Source of the DNA: Euphorbia lathyris
Lineage: Eukaryota; Streptophyta; Magnoliopsida; Malpighiales; Euphorbiaceae
Direction of reading: 5' to 3'
NCBI RefSeq assembly: GCF_963576675.1
Contig: NC_088915.1
Coordinates: 31,401,501 to 31,465,500 of the forward strand
DNA length: 64,000 bases
The translations under genes and the position numbers were made by a program. Below are positions 31,465 to 42,435 of the stretch, piece by piece (position 1 is the first letter of the stretch; every line of letters starts with the position of its first letter). The notes beneath the pieces are model-generated. The model was not told the origin of the DNA. It made no database searches and saw nothing but the letters and a program-made list of their open reading frames with translations.

Positions 31465-34400
31465 ATGGCGAAAGAAAGAGAGAAAGAGCGAGAGAACGGT
31501 CGAGAGAAAGCTAGGGCAAGGGGCGGTACGGGCGGCCGGTCGGAGCTGCGTCTGGGGGATCGAGCGGCTGGGAAGGAGAGGGTCGCGGATCTGGCGTCGG
31601 ATGGGGTGTTGGAGGGGGGTGTCGGGAGATCGGCGGCGACCTTGGATGCGAGAAGGGTGAGCGGGGAGAGGGTTCGGGAGGGTAGTAGGGAACGGGTTAT
31701 GCCGCCGGACCGCATGGGGGGTGAGACGCTGGATCCTGTGTCTGGTGGGGATGGCGCGAGGTAGGGCTGGGCACAGTTCGGTCCAAGTCGGGGATTCATG
31801 AATCTCCAGTATTTGATTGAAATTCGGAGATTAATAAAAGGAAATCTCTAGGATTGGATTGAAAGAATAAATCTCCAGAATTGAATTGCCCTAAAATTTC
31901 AGTCCAGTCCAGTTCGGGGATTCGGAGATTCGGTTCCGGTCCAATCCAATATAATTTTTCGGTGATTCGGATAAATATCTAATAGTTTAAGTCCTAAAAA
32001 ATAAATTAAAAATTTAATTTACAAGATAATAAAATATAAAATTTTATTATCTTACATAACTTGAAATAAATGATATTTTTTTAGGAAGTAAACAACATTC
32101 ATTAAAAGTTACAGTAGACAACAAGGCTAAAAAAAATCACAAAATCAAAGTATTAAAAGTTACGGTAGACAACAATGCTAAAAAAACCCACAAAATCAAA
32201 GTTACAAAATAACAAATCCATAAAAACAAACAACCTTTAATTCAAAAAAGACAACACTTCATTAGCAAAATCTCTCTAATCATCATCCCAATTTGTAATT
32301 GAATCTTCTTAACATAACAAATTCTTTGTTTTTTAAAGCAAAGGAAGTAAAAGACAAACATCAACCTAAACATATAAAATTTACCATATTAGTGAATCAA
32401 CAAATGTTAAATTAATTAGCTTTCACTTCAATAAAATTAATCAACACATTAGCAAAAAGTAAAAGAATGCTTACAAAAGTGCATTTGATTCGGTTAAAAA
32501 AACCTTAGATATCCAATTGAAATATGGATAAAATAGATGATACAATTTCAGGATCAGAACTAATTTCTACAAATTAAATAACATTTATACAGTTAGTATT
32601 CATAAACATTTAATTAAAATAAAACTATGAAATATAATTGCTAAGTAAATTAATTAAGAACTATATCTAATACCCTAACATATAAAACTTCAAATATAAC
32701 ACAGAACATATAAAACTTCAAATCTACACAATGTACACAACACTGAGTTTAGAAATTGAAATATAAAAGTTCAGAGTTTAGAAAACTTACCAGAGTTTAG
32801 ATCGGTAAAAGGTGGAGGTGGCGGTGTGCGAGGTGGTAGCGGCAATGGAGTGCAGTGAAGGAGATAGAACCCTAGAAAAAAATCGAAGTAGAGAGAATAG
32901 GTAAAAGAAGCACGAGATTCTATTTTATAGAATGTTTAAAAATTTTAATATTTAAAACTTCTAATATTTGTTACTTAATTAAATGGTTAACAAGAAGTAG
33001 AATTGGTTGAGATGGTTAAGGTGATTAACAATGTTTTATTTGGTTAGGTGTTCAATTCTCCATGTTTACATTTTAGGTAAATATTTTTTATTTCATTTTA
33101 TAAACGAGAATTAATCAGGATAATTTTTATGACTATATAATAATGTTATACCTTATTAATAAATTATAAATTTATATTATTGTAATTAGTTTACCAAACC
33201 TTACAAAATATATAACTATATATTATATAATATGTCTCTTTATATAAAGTTAATGTATGAAACATAAATTTATTATTGCTAAACTTTCGGTTATTTCAGT
33301 TCGGTCCAATCCAATCCAATCCAATCCAATCCGGTTATCGGTCCGGTCCTGGATAAATTTCGGTCCAGTTCGATCCAGTTCTTTGACGAAAAGTCAACGG
33401 TCCAATCCAGTTCGGTTCTCCAAAAAAAGTCAACGGTCCGGTCCAATTCTGGAGTTTTTTCCTCGGATATTCGGTTCGGTCCAGTATCTCCAGGATCCGC
33501 GCCCAGCCCTAGCGCGAGGGGTATGGGATCGGAGCCGGCTATTGATCGGTGGGAGATGTCTGCGGATTTAGGTTTGGACGGGGGAGGGAAACTTGTAGCG
33601 GACGGAGTGACGGAGAGTGATGAGGGAGGGCAGGCAAGGGTTTCTGGCGGCCCTGTCTCGGGTGCGGATCTGCACCGCGGTTTGCAAGTTGGTAAGCAGA
33701 TCCCTAATTCATGGGCAGAGAAGGGCAATCCTGCCGAGGGTGTGCCGGCAATTATGCTTGATGGACAGGCACGGGATCCGGTTGTGTCCCCGGGTCCTAG
33801 GGTAATGAGGAATGTTGAAGCAGACCCTATGGGCGAGTCTTTGGCCTAGGGGGATGCGGGGCTAAATGTCAATTATGCTATTGCTAATCCAGGCTTGTGT
33901 AAAACTGTGGACAAGGTTGATAATTTTACCTTGGAGAAAGGTCTGGGGAATTCATCCCGGAGAGATAAGGTGTTAAGGGTGGTTGAGGAGGATCCCATGA
34001 TGGAGGATGTTTTTATCGAGGATGAGTCTGACGAGTTTTTTTCCGATTCTGATGCTGAGGATGGTGAGCAAGAGGACCCACTGTGTCCGGTGATTCGTCT
34101 CTCTTCTGAGGATAAACGAGTCTTTAGATCGAAATGGAAATTAGCCTTAATTGTCCATGTGCTTGGGAAAAGGATTGGCTTTAATTACTTTGCTCAGAGG
34201 ATCCAAGCTCAATGGGCGAAGAAAGGGAAGTTTACCATTACGGACCTGGAGAATGACTATTATGTCATTAAGTTTACAAGGGCTGAGGATTTTAATGCAG
34301 TTGTTAATGGTGGACCTTATATCATATCCAATCATGTGTTGGCTCTGAGACCATGGGTCCCAAATTTTAATCCGCATGATTGCTCTGTGAATAGGATCCT

Positions 34401-35325
34401 TATTTGGGTTAGATTCCCAGGCTTACCCATTGAATACTATAACGAAAGATTTCTGAATAAAATTGGAGGCCTTGTTGGGAAAGTTCACCATGTGGACAAA
34501 ACTACCGTTGGGGCAGTGAGAGGCAAGTTTGCTAGGGTTTGTATTGACATTGATCTTGCTAAGCCTCTTCTGTCCAAATTCTGTGTTCAGGGTTCGTTTT
34601 ATCACATTGAATACGAAGGTATTCACAATATCTGCTACGAGTGTGGCATGTTTGGCCATACCTATGATGGATGTCCTAGGAGAAGGAAGGTGGTTGAGGA
34701 GGTGACAGTGACTGATAAAGTTAGAACTGAGAAGAGTCAAGGAGAAGGGAGGAATTTTGGGCCCTGGATGTTGGCAAAAAGATCGGTTAGAAGAAAGCCA
34801 CGGGCTAATGTTGTTCGTAACCACCCCCCTGATATCAACTGGGAAATGATGTCTCTACAAATTGCTCCTGTGAGCAAGGTCAGGCCCCCCGATATCAAGA
34901 CTGGTGCTGGTGTTGACGCAGCTTCCGGCTCAGGGTCAAGATTTGGGGTCCTGTCTACAGAGGATGGCCAGGACGCGGATCTTTCTAATGAGCACATGGA
35001 GTTGAGCATGCCAGACCTTGAGTCTGCTGAGTCAACTTCTATCTTAGGTGACTCTATTAATCCTCTATTCGATCCCAAGGTGGTTGCCAAGGGGAGCTCC
35101 CAGGAAATTGGCCCAACTGGTAATCTGAAGACCAATGAGGTTAGTACTTCGAAAGCTTATGTTGATGTCTCGATTGGTAAAACTATGGGAGTCAACAAGA
35201 TTAATATGAAGAAACCTAAGGCTAATTCTAAAAAGAACAATAGTTCTTTGGACTCTTGGGATAAAAGGGGGCCTGCTAGCACCTCCTCAAGGCTCCCAGG
35301 AGCCCCAAATAAATACCTTGCCTAG
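31465..35325 (+). pseudogene. LINE ORF1 (DUF4283 / zinc-knuckle RNA-binding protein), split by hAT
   Basis: ORF1 proteins of plant L1 elements bind the LINE RNA as part of the particle. The frame opens with a basic, Arg/Gly/Glu-rich N terminus (31465-31761), resumes after the hAT at 33520 in the same phase, meets TAG at 33847, and continues from 33850 to 35325. The DUF4283 region includes WKLALIVHVLGKRIGFNYFA and LENDYYVIKFTRAEDFNAV (about 34130-34300). It is followed by NRILIWVRFPGLPIEYYNER and the zinc knuckle CYECGMFGHTYDGC (about 34633-34674). The tail is Ser/Lys-rich. Besides the insertion there is only one nonsense codon. The sibling on the minus strand (44506-42469) matches it along its length. 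Confidence 0.85.
31762..33511. mobile_element. Non-autonomous hAT element inside LINE ORF1
   Basis: The ends are TAGGGCTGGGC on the left and its inverse GCCCAGCCCTA on the right, the common plant hAT terminus. GCGCGAGG lies on both sides (31754-31761 and 33512-33519), a perfect 8-bp duplication. The 1750-bp interior shows no transposase. It has repeated GGTCCAATCCAATCC-type tracts near both ends (33300-33335), a duplicated AAAAGTTAC(A/G)GTAGACAACAA unit around 32104-32175, and a G-rich segment at 32810-32860. Confidence 0.93.
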
Positions 35326-35351
35326 GGCTTGGGCCTGTGGTCAGTAGTCTT

Positions 35352-38300
35352 CCGTTTTGATAGACTTTCTTGTTTGGAATGTTAGAGGTGCGGCTAGTAA
35401 GGCTACCCGCATCCATGTTAAGATTTAATTAAGCAATTTAATCCTTCTTGTTTTGCTTTGCTTGAGACCAAGATTAGTGGTTGCAAAGCAGATGAGGTGG
35501 TTAGAAAGTTTAAGAATTGGAATTGTGTCAGATCTGAGGCTACTGGTCGGGTAGGGGGGATTTGGCTTTTCTGGAAGCCAGGTTGGATTAATATTGATAT
35601 TATCAGTATGGATAAACAGTTTATTCATAGTAAGGTTTATTACCCTGGTAATAAACCCTTCTTTTTCACCTTTGTTTATGCCGATCCTGTTTTGGCTAAC
35701 CGCAAAAGGCTGTGGGAGATCCTGTATTCTATTAGTACTAGCATGGTGCATGCTTGGATGGTGGCTAGGGAATTTAATGATATTGCACTCATGAGTGATC
35801 AGAAAGGGGGGGGGGGGGGTAATCATTATGTGAACAGGTGCCTCAATCACAAGCAGAATATGGATGTATGCGGGTTGTCGGATTTGGGAGCTGCTGGTCA
35901 CAAGTTTACCTGGAAAAGAATAGTGTGTTTGTTCGGTTGGATAAAGTCTATGCGAATGTTGCTGCTATTTATAGATTCCCCGAAGTTAACGTTCTGAATC
36001 TCCCTTTCCGCCACTCTGACCATTGTCCTATCATCGTTAATCTGGTTAAATGTCATCGGATTAAAGGGAATAGACCCTTTAGGAACCTGGTGGCCTGGGA
36101 GTCCCATCCTGATTTTAAAAAGTTTGTCAAGGACAATTGGAAGCCTCATTCGAATGTCCTCCTTGCCGTTGAGGGGTTTAGAAGGAATGTGGTGGCATGG
36201 AATAAAAACATCTTTGGCCATATTATCAGAAGAAAGAATAAACTTTTAAGAAGAATGGAAGGCATTCAACGTTGCTTGGAGATCTGTTTTGATCACAGTC
36301 TTAATTGCCATCTTAGATCTCTCCAGAACGAATTGGAAGCTGTTCTTAGACAGGAAGAGCTTCTTTGGTTTCAGAAGTCTAGAAAGGCTTGGATAATGGA
36401 CGGAGACCGGAATACCAGGTTTTTCCACTTGTCTACTATTATTAGAAGGCAAAGGAATCGTATCGATGCTATCAAAGATTCCAATGGTGATTGGGTCTAT
36501 GAGGATGAAGATATTTGTTGCCTGGCCCTTGACTTATATAAAGACTTATTTAAAGAGGATGAGGTGGATCTGGATAAAGCCCTTTCTAGGATTTCATTTC
36601 CTAGGTTGGAGGAGGATGCTATTAAGAAAGCTTTCCATCCTATTGACCAGAAAGAAATTGATCTGGCCTTCTCTAGTATTAGAGCTACTAAGGCTCCGGG
36701 GATCGATGACATTCCTGCAGGTTTCTACCATAAACACTGGGAAACTGTGAAGGAAGGCATTTACAGTTTTGTTAAAGGTGTTTTCGGCGGATCCAATGAT
36801 ATTAGGCTAGTGAATAAAACCCTCCTGGTCCTGATCCCAAAAGTTGAAAAACCTTCTTCCTTTTTACAAATGAGGCCGATTAGTCTTTGCAATGTGTTGT
36901 ACAAAGCTATCACTAAAATTGTGGCAAATAGACTACGGCGTATTCTTCCTGAGATTATCAGTCAAAACCAGGGTAGTTTTGTTCCTGGTAGGCAAATGAT
37001 GGACAATGTGGTTGTTGCCCAGGAGATGGTTCATTCTATGAAGATGAAGAAGGGTAAGAAAGGGATTGTGGCTCTCAAGCTGGATCTGGAGAAAGCCTAT
37101 GACCGGTTAAACTGGAGTTTTTTTCTGGATAGCCTTAAGAGAGCTGGTATCCCGGAGAGCTGGAGGAGTTTGATTGAGGATTGAATTTCTTCTCCTGTTT
37201 TTCAGGTTTTGATCAATGGAGATATGTTTGATGAGTTTTCTCCCTCCAGGGGGATCCGTCAAGGGGATCCTATGAGCCCTTTTCTTTTTGTTATTGCTAT
37301 AGAGAGGTTGTCTCACCTGATCCAAGAGGCCGTGAACATTGGGAGTTTCCATCATGTGTCCATCAATAAGTTATGCCCTCCTATTACCCATCTTTTCTTC
37401 ACTGACGATGTGATGATGTTTGTGGAAGGGAATGAGGAGCAAGTTGGTGTGGTTATGAATATCCTTAAGTGCTTCTGCGATGCTTCAGGCCAGAAGATAA
37501 ATATCCAGAAGTCACGGATGCTTTGCTCTAAGAATATGGATAAAGGCGTTTGTAAAAGGCTAAGTGATTTATCTGGTATTCCTCTTACTCACTCTTTGGA
37601 AAAGTACCTCGGGGTTCCCCTCCATAGCGACAGAGTTTCCAAAGCCTCTTTCAAAGAAACTTTGGATAAAACTAATGGTTTGTGTGCTAGTTGGAAAGCG
37701 AATTCTCTTTCCCTGGCAGGTCGTCTAACGTTAATTCAGTCTGTTAATTGCGCTGCCCCCAATCATGTCATGCAAGCCTGCAGACTGCCTGAGCCTATGC
37801 TTAGTGATCTTGACAAAATTAACAGGCGGTTCCTTTGGGGAGAGTCTGGAGAAGGGAAAAAGGTTCACCTTGTCCCTTGGAAGGAGGTCTGCCAGCCGAA
37901 GAGTATGGGGGGTCTTGGGATAAGACAAGCTAAGGACAACAACAAAGTCTTATTAATGAAGCTTCTCTGGAGAATGTGGCAAAACCCCTCCGCTCTCTAG
38001 GTTCATCTTCTCTGTGGTAAGTATCGAAAAGATAAAATTTTTGGGGGCCCTAAGGAGAGAGTGGTCAATTGTTCTTTCCTCTGGGAAGGGCTTAGCGATG
38101 TGTTTGCTGAGTTCTGTTCGGGGGTTGGCTTGGAGGTGGGCAATGGCAAATCCATCAGTTTCTGGTATGATGTCTGGATTGGAGACAGACCTTTGATAGA
38201 TGTGTGTAGTTCTCCTCCGCCTAGTAATATCCGTAATTGGAGGATCGCCGATGTGGTGGACTCTGAGGGGGACTGGATTTGGACTAAGTTTGAATCCTTC

Positions 38301-39420
38301 TTTAGCCTTGATACCCTCCTTAGAATTAGAGGAGTGAAGATAAGTAACCTAGAGGAAGATAAGGATAGGCATTGCTGGGCCCTAACTAATAATGGAGCTT
38401 ATTCCTGTAAGTCGGCCTTTGAAGCTTTTTCCCTTAACAAGTCTAGTCCTCTCTCTGATACTTGGAAATTCATTTGGGCCCTTAAAATCCCTTACCGTAT
38501 TAGGAGTTTCCTGTGGCTGGGGGTTAAGGACAGGTTGCTTACTAATTCGGATAGGCACAGACGGCATATGGTGGATTCTGGAGCTTGCAGTAGGTGCGTG
38601 GGCAATGATGAAACTTTGTGCCATGCTCTTAGGGACTGCTCAAAGAGTAAAGAGGTGTGGAAGAAAGTTCTCCCACACCACATTCTTCCTTCCTTCCTGG
38701 CACATTCTGAGCGTGACTGGTTTTCTGATGGTGTTTGTGGGAAGGTACTGGCTAACATGGAGCATGGTGATATTTTCTTTGCAATCATCTGCCACCAAAT
38801 TTGGAAATGGAGGAACGAGGAGATTTTCGGTGAAAAAACTATTTTTATTCCTAACTTAGCTAAGTTCTTATCGGATAAACTCTCTATTATTACTGGAAGT
38901 TTCAAAGGGGACTCCCTTGCTAGATCTATCCAGCAGAGAGAGGTCCACCTCCTTGGATGGAGCAGGCCGCGAGAGGGGGCGGTGAAATTGAACACTGATG
39001 GTTCTTGTCTCAATGATGGGAAGATTGATGCCGGAGGTGTGCTTAGAGATGTGGGGGGCGCCTGGCTGTCTGGGTTCACCCAGAATCTGGGGCTGGGCTC
39101 TTCCTTTTCAGCGGAGCTTTGGGGTATCCTTTCTGGTATCAAGCTTGCCAAAAGCCTGGGTGTTAAGATGTTATCTGTTGAATCTGATAACATGGAGGCC
39201 ATTAAAATGATTTCTGATAATCATGTTTTTTTGTCTTAATAGCCGCAACCTTATCAAAGCTATTAAAAGGCTTTGCTCTTCCTTTGAGCTCATTGAGTTC
39301 AGCCACATCTTCAGAGAGCAGAACAGGGTTAGTGATCGATTGGCAGCGGCTGGTCATGAGGGGATGTGGGCGTCACTACCCTTTCGGATCCTCATATCTT
39401 TATCTCTTCTCTTCATTTAG
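35352..39420 (+). pseudogene. LINE ORF2 (endonuclease, reverse transcriptase, RNase H), broken
   Basis: ORF2 nicks target DNA and reverse transcribes the LINE RNA in place. The endonuclease opens FLVWNVRGA (35358), where the sibling has an intact start, and ends with the SDH motif (about 36016). RT shows APGIDDIPAGFYHKHW, RPISLCNVLYK, ALKLDLEKAYDRLNW, RGIRQGDPMSPFLF and HLFFTDDVMMF; the sibling has FFADD at the last site. A zf-RVT-like Cys/His segment lies near 38590-38640 and RNase H at 38985-39370 (LNTDGSCLNDG, HIFREQNRVSDRLAAAG). Lesions are a one-base loss near 35425, another near 35920, TGA at 37182, TAG at 37998 and a frameshift near 39235. A run of 14 G at 35806-35819 does not itself break the frame. 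Confidence 0.88.
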
Positions 39421-39524
39421 AGGATAGAATTGGGGTCAGTTTCCCTAGACTGATCCCAGGTTAGGGTTTCTTTTCGTTTGTTTTTCCCTTTCCTGTTTCT
39501 AAAAAAAAAATTAATGCATTATAT

Positions 39525-40142
39525 AAAAAAAAGTTAAGATTATAAAAATATTCATCGATTTGCAAAAACAATTTTATAATTAAAAAGTTGATAATTTATT
39601 TTTTTATCTTTTTATTTAATTTTTTTTTTTTTTATCAATTAAGTATTATTCTCTCTTTTACATCGAACCCAAATATCCACTCCTTCACTTGACCCTCCCT
39701 TTGGCATGGCACAAAACCACCTGTCTCCAGCCAAAAATGAAGAGAAAAGAAAAACAATATTGAAGTGAGACCTTCATTCTTTAAGGTGTCTTTTTGTAAT
39801 TGGGTGAGGTGTATAAGAGAGAATAAACCTTAATTGATTAAAAATAATAATAATAACACAAAATTACTCTTTTGACAAGCTGATCACAATTGAAACGTCA
39901 TCATTGTACTTTGCTAATAGTGTAAATATCAAAGTATCCATTTTATCAAATTTTATACTACAACATTGTTTTTACAAATCCGTCAATCGCATAATTTATT
40001 TTTGTACATTTTTTTAAAATTAATTATGAAAATTAATAATAAAAAAAAAACATAACAATTCATTTATGAAAATAAATACAAAGAAAATTATAATAAACTT
40101 AAAATTTAATAAAAAAAAACATCAACCGTCATCGAGAAATGT
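39525..40142. other. AT-rich spacer between two tail-to-tail LINEs
   Basis: This is very AT-rich with several poly-T and poly-A runs and no gene or recognisable element. It is the only non-LINE DNA between the 3' end of the plus-strand LINE and the broken 3' side of the minus-strand LINE. Confidence 0.5.
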
Positions 40143-42435
40143 CCTTAAAGGAGGCTTTAGAGACCCTGTCACTATGAAGAGGGACCCCAAGATACTTCCC
40201 CAAAGATTGGGTCAGGGGGATGCCAGAGAGCTCACTAAGTCTTCTGCACAAGCCGTTATCCATGTTCTTAGAACACGGCATACGGGACTTTTGGATGTTA
40301 ATCTTCTGGCCAGAAGCCTCACAAAAGCACTTGAGGATATCCATAACAACCTTAATTTGCTCCACATTCCCCTCCACAAAAAACATCACATCATCAGCAA
40401 AAAACAAATGGGTAATAGGTGGGCAATGTCTATTGATGGAGACAGGGTGGAGAGTCCCCTTGCTTACCGCCTCTTGAATCAGGTGAGAAAGTCTTTCCAT
40501 GGCAATAACAAAAAGGAAAGGGCTCATAGGATCCCCTTGGCGAATACCCCTGGAGGGAGAGAACTCATCAGACATGTCCCCATTAATCATAACCTGGAAA
40601 ACAGGAGAGGAGATGCACTTCTCAATCAGATTCCTCCAGCTCTTCGGGATACCAGCTCTGACTAAACTATCCAGAAGAAAGCTCCAGTTAAGTCTATCAT
40701 AGGCTTTCTCCAGATCCAGTTTGAGAGCCACAATCTCTTTCTTCCCTTTCTTAATCTTCATAGAATGGACAACCTTCTGGGCAATTACAACGTTATCCAT
40801 CATTTGTCTGCCAGGAACAAAGCTCACTTGATTCTGGCTGATAATGTCCGGCAGGATCTTCCGGATCCGATTAGCCATAATCTTGGTGATAGCTTTATAC
40901 AAAACATTACAGAGGCTGATAGGTCTCATCTGAAGAAAGGAGGAGGGCTTATCAACCTTAGGAACCAGAACAAGGAGGGTTTTATTAACCAACCTGATAT
41001 CGTTAGAACCACCAAAAACACCTAACACAAAGCTGTAAATTCCCTCTTTTACAGTATCCCAGTGTTTATGGTAGAAGCTAGCAGGGATGCCATCTATCCC
41101 AGGCGCCTTAGTGGAACCAATACTGGCAAAGGCCAGATCAATTTCCTTTAGGTCAATACGATGGAAAGCTTCCTTAATAGCATCCTCCCCTAACCGAGGA
41201 AAGGAAGTATCAGAGTAGGCCCTCTCCAAGAAAACCTCTTTCTCCCTGAACAGGTCCTTGTAGAAATCAAGAGCAAGGCGCCGAATGTCCTCCTCCTCAA
41301 AGACCCAAACACCATTAGTGTCCTTGATAGCATCGATCCTATTCCTCTGTCTTCTAATGATGGTGGAGAGGTGGAAAAATCTGGTGTTCCGGTCCCCGTC
41401 TTGAATCCAAGCCTTCCTAGATTTCTGGAACCAAAGAAGCTCTTCCTGTCTAAGCACTGCTTCCAACTCATTCTGGAGAGATCTAAGATGACCATTCAGG
41501 CTGTGGTCGAAGCGGGCCTCCAAGCAACGTTGAATGCCTTCCATCCTTCTTAGAAGCTTGTTTTTCCTTCTGATAATGTGGCCAAAGATGTTTTTGTTCC
41601 AACCAGCCACATTCCTCCTGAACTCCTCAGCAGCAAGAAGGACATCAGAGTGAGGATGCCAATTGTTTTTAACAAAATTCTTAAACTCAGGATGAGAATC
41701 CCAAGCCACCAGATACCTAAAAGGTCTGTTCCCTTTCAGCCGCTTTCCTTTAACCATCCTAACGAGGATAGGGCAATGGTCAGAGTGGAGAAAAGGGAGA
41801 TTAAGTACATTGACCTCAGGAAACCTACAGATAGCCGCAACATTGGCGCACACCTTATCCAGCCTAACAAACACATTATTCATTTTCCTGGTAAACTTGT
41901 GACCGGCAGCTCCCAGGTCCGAAAGACCACAAAGATCCATACTTTGTTTGTGGTTCAGACACCGGTTAACATAATGATTACCCACTCCTCTCTGATCGCT
42001 CAGAAGGGCAATGTCATTAAAGTCCCCAGCAACCAACCACGCCTCCACCATATTAGAACTAACAGAATGAAGAACCTCCCACAGTCTTCTCCGGTTAGAT
42101 AAAATAGGATCAGCATAAACAAAGGTAACAAAGAAAGGTTTATTCCCAGGCAAACACACCTTACAATGGATGAATTGATAGTCCATAGTAACAATATCAA
42201 TATTGATTCGACCTGGCTTCCAGAAGAGCCAAATCCCCCCAGCCCGGCCAGTAGCCTCCGATCTGACACAATTCCAACTCTTAAACTTTTTAACCACCTC
42301 ATCTGCTTTAGAACCACTGACCTTGGTCTCCAGAAGAACAAAACAAGAAGGGTTAAATTGTTTAATGAGATCATTAACATGAATGCGGGTTGCCTTGCTC
42401 GTCGCACCTCTAACATTCCAAACAAAGAAATCCAT
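40129..42435 (-). pseudogene. LINE ORF2, C-terminally truncated but otherwise open (768 codons)
   Basis: The frame starts MDFFVWNVRGATSKATRIHV and is uninterrupted through endonuclease (VAGDFNDIALLS; SDHCPI) and RT (APGIDGIPASFYHKHW, FVPGRQMMDNVV, ALKLDLEKAYDRLNW, RGIRQGDPMSPFLF, HLFFADDVMFFVEG). The YADD-like FADD catalytic site is intact. The last few codons after SKASFKD are unrelated flank, because the LINE sequence ends at about 40143. It thus lacks the zinc and RNase H parts. It starts 33 bp after the ORF1 stop codon. Confidence 0.88.

Larger units (their letters stand above)
31465..39510 (+). mobile_element. L1-type LINE, full length but broken (LINE-1 copy in this window)
   Basis: ATTAATGCATTATAT occurs at 31450-31464 and again at 39510-39524 after an A tract, a perfect 15-bp target duplication. 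The element holds ORF1 (DUF4283 type with zinc knuckle) and ORF2 (endonuclease, RT, zf-RVT, RNase H), ending with an A10 tail. Its first bases coincide with the ORF1 start codon. A hAT transposon (31762-33511) interrupts ORF1. Without the hAT the element is about 6.3 kb. Confidence 0.92.

Noticed and set aside
31446..31799. Pro/Ser-rich minus-strand frame of 117 codons
   Set aside because: It is the antisense of the LINE ORF1 start and hAT border.
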